DNA from: JARRQB01 sp965368585
Lineage (GTDB): Bacteria; Pseudomonadota; Gammaproteobacteria; Chromatiales; Chromatiaceae
NCBI GenBank assembly: GCA_965368585.1
Contig: CBDUNM010000184.1
Span: forward strand, 1-9,307
Direction of reading: 5' to 3'
DNA length: 9,307 nucleotides
The position numbers were made by a program, and so were the translations under genes. This document shows, piece by piece, positions 6,365-9,307 of the stretch. A model generated the notes under the pieces. The model was not told the DNA's origin and ran no database searches. It saw only the letters and a list, made by a program, of their open reading frames with translations. Each line of letters starts with the position of its first letter. The first letter of the stretch is position 1.

Positions 6365-7768
6365 ATGCAATATAAATCACAAGCTGTAGCCAAGCCCTAT
6401 TTCATTGCGGCCATTGGGTTGTTCGTAGGGCAGATACTGTTCGGCCTCATTATCGGCCTGCAATACGTCATGGGGGATTTCCTGTTCCCCGAGATTCCAT
6501 TCAATGTCGCGCGGATGGTCCACACCAATCTGCTGATCGTATGGCTGCTCTTCGGGTTCATGGGCGCGGCCTACTATCTGGTGCCGGAAGAAGCGGAGCG
6601 CGAGCTGGTCGCACCCTGGTTGGGGTATCTGATGTTCTGGATCTTTCTGATCGCGGGCGCCGCGACCATCGCAGGTTACCTGCTGGTTCCCTATGCGACG
6701 CTCGCCGAACTGACCATGAACGAGCTGCTGCCCACCATGGGCCGGGAGTTTCTCGAACAACCGACGATCACCAAGCTGGGTATCGTGGTCGTCGCCCTGG
6801 CGTTTTTGGCAAACGTCGGCCTGACCGTACTAAAAGGCCGCAAGACCGTGGTCAATCTGGTGCTTTTGATCGGTCTGGCCGGGCTGGCGGTGTTCTTCCT
6901 GTTTGCCTTTTATAACCCGGAAAATCTGGTACTGGACAAGTATTACTGGTGGTGGGTGGTTCACCTCTGGGTCGAAGGCGTATGGGAGTTGATTCTTGGC
7001 TCCATCCTGGCGTTTGTCCTCATCAAGACCACCGGCGTGGACCGGGAGGTCGTCGAGAAATGGCTGTATGTCATTATCGCCATGACGCTGATCACCGGCA
7101 TCATCGGCACTGGCCACCACTACTACTGGATCGGCGCACCGGAATACTGGCAGTGGTGGGGATCGATCTTCTCCGCGCTGGAGCCCATTCCGTTCTTCAT
7201 GATGACGGTATTCGCCTTCAACATGGTGAATCGCCGCCGCCGCAATCATCCGAACAAGGCGGCCGTATTGTGGGCCCTCGGGACTGCGGTCATGGCGTTT
7301 CTCGGCGCGGGCGTGTGGGGTTTTCTGCATACCCTGGCACCGATCAACTACTACACGCACGGCTCGCAGATCACCGCGGCGCATGGTCACATGGCTTTCT
7401 ATGGCGCTTATGTCATGATCGTACTGGCGATCATCTCCTACGCAATGCCGATGTTGCGGGGTCGCGAGGCCGCCAACAGCAATCGAGCGCAGGTCGTGGA
7501 GATGTGGTCGTTTTGGTTGATGACGGTTTCTATGGTGTTCATCACGTTGTTCCTGACCGCGGCCGGCATTCTTCAGGTCTATCTGCAGCGTTTCAGCGAA
7601 AACCCGCTGCCCTTCATGGTGGTGCAGGACAAGATCAGTTTGTTCTTCTGGATGCGTGAGATTGCCGGTGTGGTCTTTCTGATTGGGCTGATCCTCTACA
7701 TCGCCAGCTTCTTTGTTGGCAGCAAGGAGGCTGAAAATACCGCCGTACCGGCGGCAGAGCCTGCGTAA
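6365..7768 (+). CDS. norB: NorB, catalytic subunit of cytochrome c-dependent nitric oxide reductase
   Basis: This 467-residue protein belongs to the heme-copper oxidase superfamily and has about 12 membrane helices. All ligands expected for cNOR are present: H53 (in VHTNLL) and H342 for low-spin heme b, H340 (in AAHGHMAF) for heme b3, and H200, H251 and H252 for the non-heme iron FeB. The glutamates E204 (HLWVEGVWE) and E273 (ALEPIPF), characteristic of NO reductases, are also there. The spacing matches Pseudomonas aeruginosa NorB with a constant seven-residue offset. It lacks the N-terminal extension of quinol-dependent qNOR, and norC is next to it, so this is a cNOR. The enzyme reduces NO to N2O in the cytoplasmic membrane. 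The ATG at 6365 has GGGGAG at 6352-6357. Confidence 0.98.
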   Translation: MQYKSQAVAKPYFIAAIGLFVGQILFGLIIGLQYVMGDFLFPEIPFNVARMVHTNLLIVWLLFGFMGAAYYLVPEEAERELVAPWLGYLMFWIFLIAGAATIAGYLLVPYATLAELTMNELLPTMGREFLEQPTITKLGIVVVALAFLANVGLTVLKGRKTVVNLVLLIGLAGLAVFFLFAFYNPENLVLDKYYWWWVVHLWVEGVWELILGSILAFVLIKTTGVDREVVEKWLYVIIAMTLITGIIGTGHHYYWIGAPEYWQWWGSIFSALEPIPFFMMTVFAFNMVNRRRRNHPNKAAVLWALGTAVMAFLGAGVWGFLHTLAPINYYTHGSQITAAHGHMAFYGAYVMIVLAIISYAMPMLRGREAANSNRAQVVEMWSFWLMTVSMVFITLFLTAAGILQVYLQRFSENPLPFMVVQDKISLFFWMREIAGVVFLIGLILYIASFFVGSKEAENTAVPAAEPA

Positions 7769-7783
7769 AAGGCAGGGGTGATG

Positions 7784-7819
7784 CGGTGCGGAGTTGCGGA
7801 CGATCGCAGCTCCGCGCCG
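7784..7819 (+). terminator. Strong hairpin in the norB-norE spacer
   Basis: CGGTGCGGAGTTGCG (7784-7798) pairs along its full length with 7805-7819, giving a 15-bp stem with two G-U pairs and a 6-base loop. It starts 15 bases after the norB stop. No U-run follows (the next bases are GTCAGGGATTTG), so it may act as a partial terminator or as an mRNA stabiliser that separates norCB from norEFQ levels, rather than as a full stop. The remainder of the 120-bp spacer shows no clear promoter or FNR box. Confidence 0.6.
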
Positions 7820-7888
7820 GTCAGGGATTTGTGAGCAGCGACGGGTTGAAACATTGTCATCGAATCTACCAGCAGGGGTGGCGGTCCT

Positions 7889-8518
7889 TTGTCCGGCAGT
7901 GAACAAGCAGCGGCCATCGATTGGTCTGTCACACAATCCGTGACGCCAGGGCGCAGCGCGGCTCTTCGGTATCCTCCCGGCGATCTCGCGATCTGGATAT
8001 TCATCCTGGCGGAATTGCTGGTGTTTGGGATCTTTTTCGCCGCCTATGCGTTTGCGCGCGTCAACAACGTCGAGTTGTTCGATCAGTACCAGGCCACGCT
8101 GGACCGTGACGCCGCGCTGATCAACACCCTGGCGCTGATTACGTCCAGCTACTTCGTGGTGAGGGCGGTTGCCGCGATTCGTGATGACAACAGGCTTGTC
8201 TGTGTTCGCTGGCTCTGGTTGGCGATCGCCGCCGCGGCGGTCTTTGTGGTGGTCAAATCGATCGAGTATGGACACCATTTCGATCACGGTGTCTCGCTGA
8301 GTACCAACACCTTCTATATGTTTTACCTGTCGCTGACGTTTTTTCATTTCATGCATGTCATATTGGGCATGGTGATCCTGATCGCCGTGGCCGTGAAGGC
8401 GCGTGCCGGCGACTATTCGGCGACAGAGCACACGGGAGTCGAGTCCGGTGCCAGCTATTGGCATATGGTCGACTTGGTCTGGTTGATCCTGTTTCCGCTC
8501 GTGTACGTGATGCGATGA
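7889..8518 (+). CDS. norE: NorE, cytochrome c oxidase subunit III-like accessory protein
   Basis: This 209-residue protein has five predicted membrane helices (about 33-55, 76-97, 107-127, 142-169 and 189-208) and the subunit III-like motifs PPGDLAIWIFILAELLVFG, FFHFMHVILGM and YWHMVDLVWL. NorE is a membrane accessory protein encoded with cNOR. It is not part of the purified NorCB core and is thought to help assembly or full activity. The start is TTG at 7889: an in-frame stop lies at 7847-7849, no ATG or GTG start lies between, and the next methionine is deep inside the protein. A purine-rich AGGGG (7874-7878) precedes it by ten bases. The weak start may keep its level below NorCB. It ends in an ATGA overlap with norF. 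Confidence 0.9.
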   Translation: MSGSEQAAAIDWSVTQSVTPGRSAALRYPPGDLAIWIFILAELLVFGIFFAAYAFARVNNVELFDQYQATLDRDAALINTLALITSSYFVVRAVAAIRDDNRLVCVRWLWLAIAAAAVFVVVKSIEYGHHFDHGVSLSTNTFYMFYLSLTFFHFMHVILGMVILIAVAVKARAGDYSATEHTGVESGASYWHMVDLVWLILFPLVYVMR

Positions 8519-8805
8519 ACACGCATACCGGACAGCGTCGCTGGGTACGCCCCTGTACAGTGGTTTATATCGTGCTGATTGCCTTGACCCTGGTTACCTG
8601 GCGTGTCGGCACCGCGGAGATGAGCGGAAGCAAGGTTTCTTTGTTAGTACTGGGAATCGCATTGTTTAAAGGTCACCTGATCGGCGATTGGTTCATGGGA
8701 TTGCGAGGATTGCGCAGCGCGTGGCGCTGGGTGGTGCCGGTCTGGTTGCTGGTGCCCGGTGGCCTGATCACCTGGGCATTCATTCGGGCGAATGGGCTAA
8801 GCTGA
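8515..8805 (+). CDS. norF: NorF, small membrane protein (oxidase subunit IV-like)
   Basis: This 96-residue protein has three hydrophobic helices (about 14-31, 41-60 and 71-91) and the motif ALFKGHLIGDWFMGLR between helices two and three, as in the NorF / prokaryotic cytochrome c oxidase subunit IV family. It probably works with NorE in assembling or supporting NO reductase. The ATG at 8515 overlaps the norE stop in ATGA with no clear Shine-Dalgarno, pointing to translational coupling. A longer in-frame extension from 8458 reads norE codons in another frame and is rejected. Confidence 0.88.
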   Translation: MNTHTGQRRWVRPCTVVYIVLIALTLVTWRVGTAEMSGSKVSLLVLGIALFKGHLIGDWFMGLRGLRSAWRWVVPVWLLVPGGLITWAFIRANGLS

Positions 8806-9307
8806 TGGATATGAAAGTTGAAGCGAATGCGGCTGCAGCTCAGGATCTGCCGTTCTATCGACCGCAGGGCAACGAAATTGCATTGTTCGAGCGCGCCTGG
8901 CACCATCAACTGCCGGTGATGATCAAGGGGCCGACCGGGTGCGGCAAGACCCGCTTCGTACGCTACATGGCGGCCCGACTGAACCGGCCCTTGTTCACCG
9001 TTGCTTGCCACGACGACCTGACGGCGGCCGATCTGGTCGGCAGGCACCTGATTGGTGAGGAGGGTACCTACTGGTGCGATGGACCGCTGACGCGCGCGGT
9101 GCGTGAGGGCGCGATCTGTTATCTGGACGAAGTGGTCGAAGCGCGCAAGGATACCACCGTGGTCATGCATCCCTTGACCGACGATCGGCGCATTCTGCCG
9201 ATCGAGCGCACCGGTGAGACGCTCAAGGCGTCACCCGATTTCATGCTGGTCGTCTCCTACAACCCCGGCTACCAGAATCTCTTGAAGGGCATGAAGCCGT
9301 CGACCCG
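8805..9307 (+). CDS. norQ: NorQ, MoxR-type AAA+ ATPase for NO reductase activation (3'-truncated)
   Basis: The frame is open from the ATG at 8805 to the window end, giving 167 complete codons. Walker A is GPTGCGKT (residues 42-49), Walker B is ICYLDE (104-109, with D108 and E109), and SYNPGYQ (151-157) includes the sensor-1 asparagine N153. The segment HDDLTAADLVGRHL after strand two and VVMHPLTDDRRILPIE after Walker B are typical of the CbbQ/NirQ/NorQ group. These ATPases work with a VWA-domain partner (NorD, expected downstream) to insert or activate the non-heme iron of NorB. The start shares one base with the norF stop (TGATG). A second ATG at 8811 is an alternative start. About a third of the usual protein is missing beyond the window. 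Confidence 0.94.
   Translation, partial: MDMKVEANAAAAQDLPFYRPQGNEIALFERAWHHQLPVMIKGPTGCGKTRFVRYMAARLNRPLFTVACHDDLTAADLVGRHLIGEEGTYWCDGPLTRAVREGAICYLDEVVEARKDTTVVMHPLTDDRRILPIERTGETLKASPDFMLVVSYNPGYQNLLKGMKPST

Noticed and set aside
7846..7860. Possible promoter or FNR-like box before norE (TTGAAACATTGTCAT)
   Set aside because: The right half does not match ATCAA and no -10 element is correctly spaced from the TTGAAA.
6830..8464. A 544-codon open frame on the minus strand across norB and norE
   Set aside because: It lies antisense to two clearly conserved genes. Its translation is rich in His, Arg, Asp and Gln as expected from the complement of membrane-protein codons, and it shows no recognisable domain.
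8673..9170. 165-codon minus-strand open frame opposite norF/norQ
   Set aside because: It is antisense to the NorQ Walker A and B region, which is plainly the coding strand.

Overview
The window is a GC-rich proteobacterial denitrification region. It joins the end of a heme d1 biosynthesis operon (the cofactor of cytochrome cd1 nitrite reductase, NirS) to a cytochrome-c-type nitric oxide reductase (cNOR) operon. A gammaproteobacterium is the likeliest source, judging from protein style and gene order; this is an impression, since no phylogenetic marker is present. No tRNA, rRNA, CRISPR array, insertion sequence or other mobile element was seen.

Region 1 (2-4052, plus strand) is a tightly packed nir segment. 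It holds a fused siroheme decarboxylase of the NirD/L/G/H family (5' end outside the window), the radical SAM enzyme NirJ, a small class II (c'-like) cytochrome c with its heme motif at the C-terminus, and NirN, a c-heme plus d1-propeller protein. The genes are linked by a stop overlapping a Shine-Dalgarno, a 43-bp overlap and an ATGA overlap, so they are almost certainly one transcript. nirS, nirE and nirF are not in the window and may lie upstream.

Region 2 (4090-5743, minus strand) is a two-gene unit. A DNR-type CRP/FNR regulator is followed by an HPP-family membrane protein carrying an extra cytoplasmic domain. It converges on nirN across a 37-bp gap with a small hairpin, and diverges from norC across a 174-bp regulatory region. 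That region contains a perfect FNR/DNR box (TTGAT-N4-ATCAA) and a separate perfect 20-bp inverted repeat of unknown owner.

Region 3 (5918-9307, plus strand) is norC-norB-norE-norF-norQ, with norQ cut by the window end. NorCB is the catalytic NO reductase. NorE and NorF are small membrane accessory proteins related to oxidase subunits III and IV, and NorQ is a MoxR-type AAA+ ATPase that activates NorCB. A 15-bp-stem hairpin sits between norB and norE.

Together, NirJ and NirN help build heme d1 for the enzyme that makes NO, NorCB removes the NO, and the DNR-like protein between them probably senses NO and activates norC. The least explained parts are the c'-like cytochrome between nirJ and nirN, the HPP protein with its C-terminal domain, and the second palindrome in the dnr-norC intergenic region.
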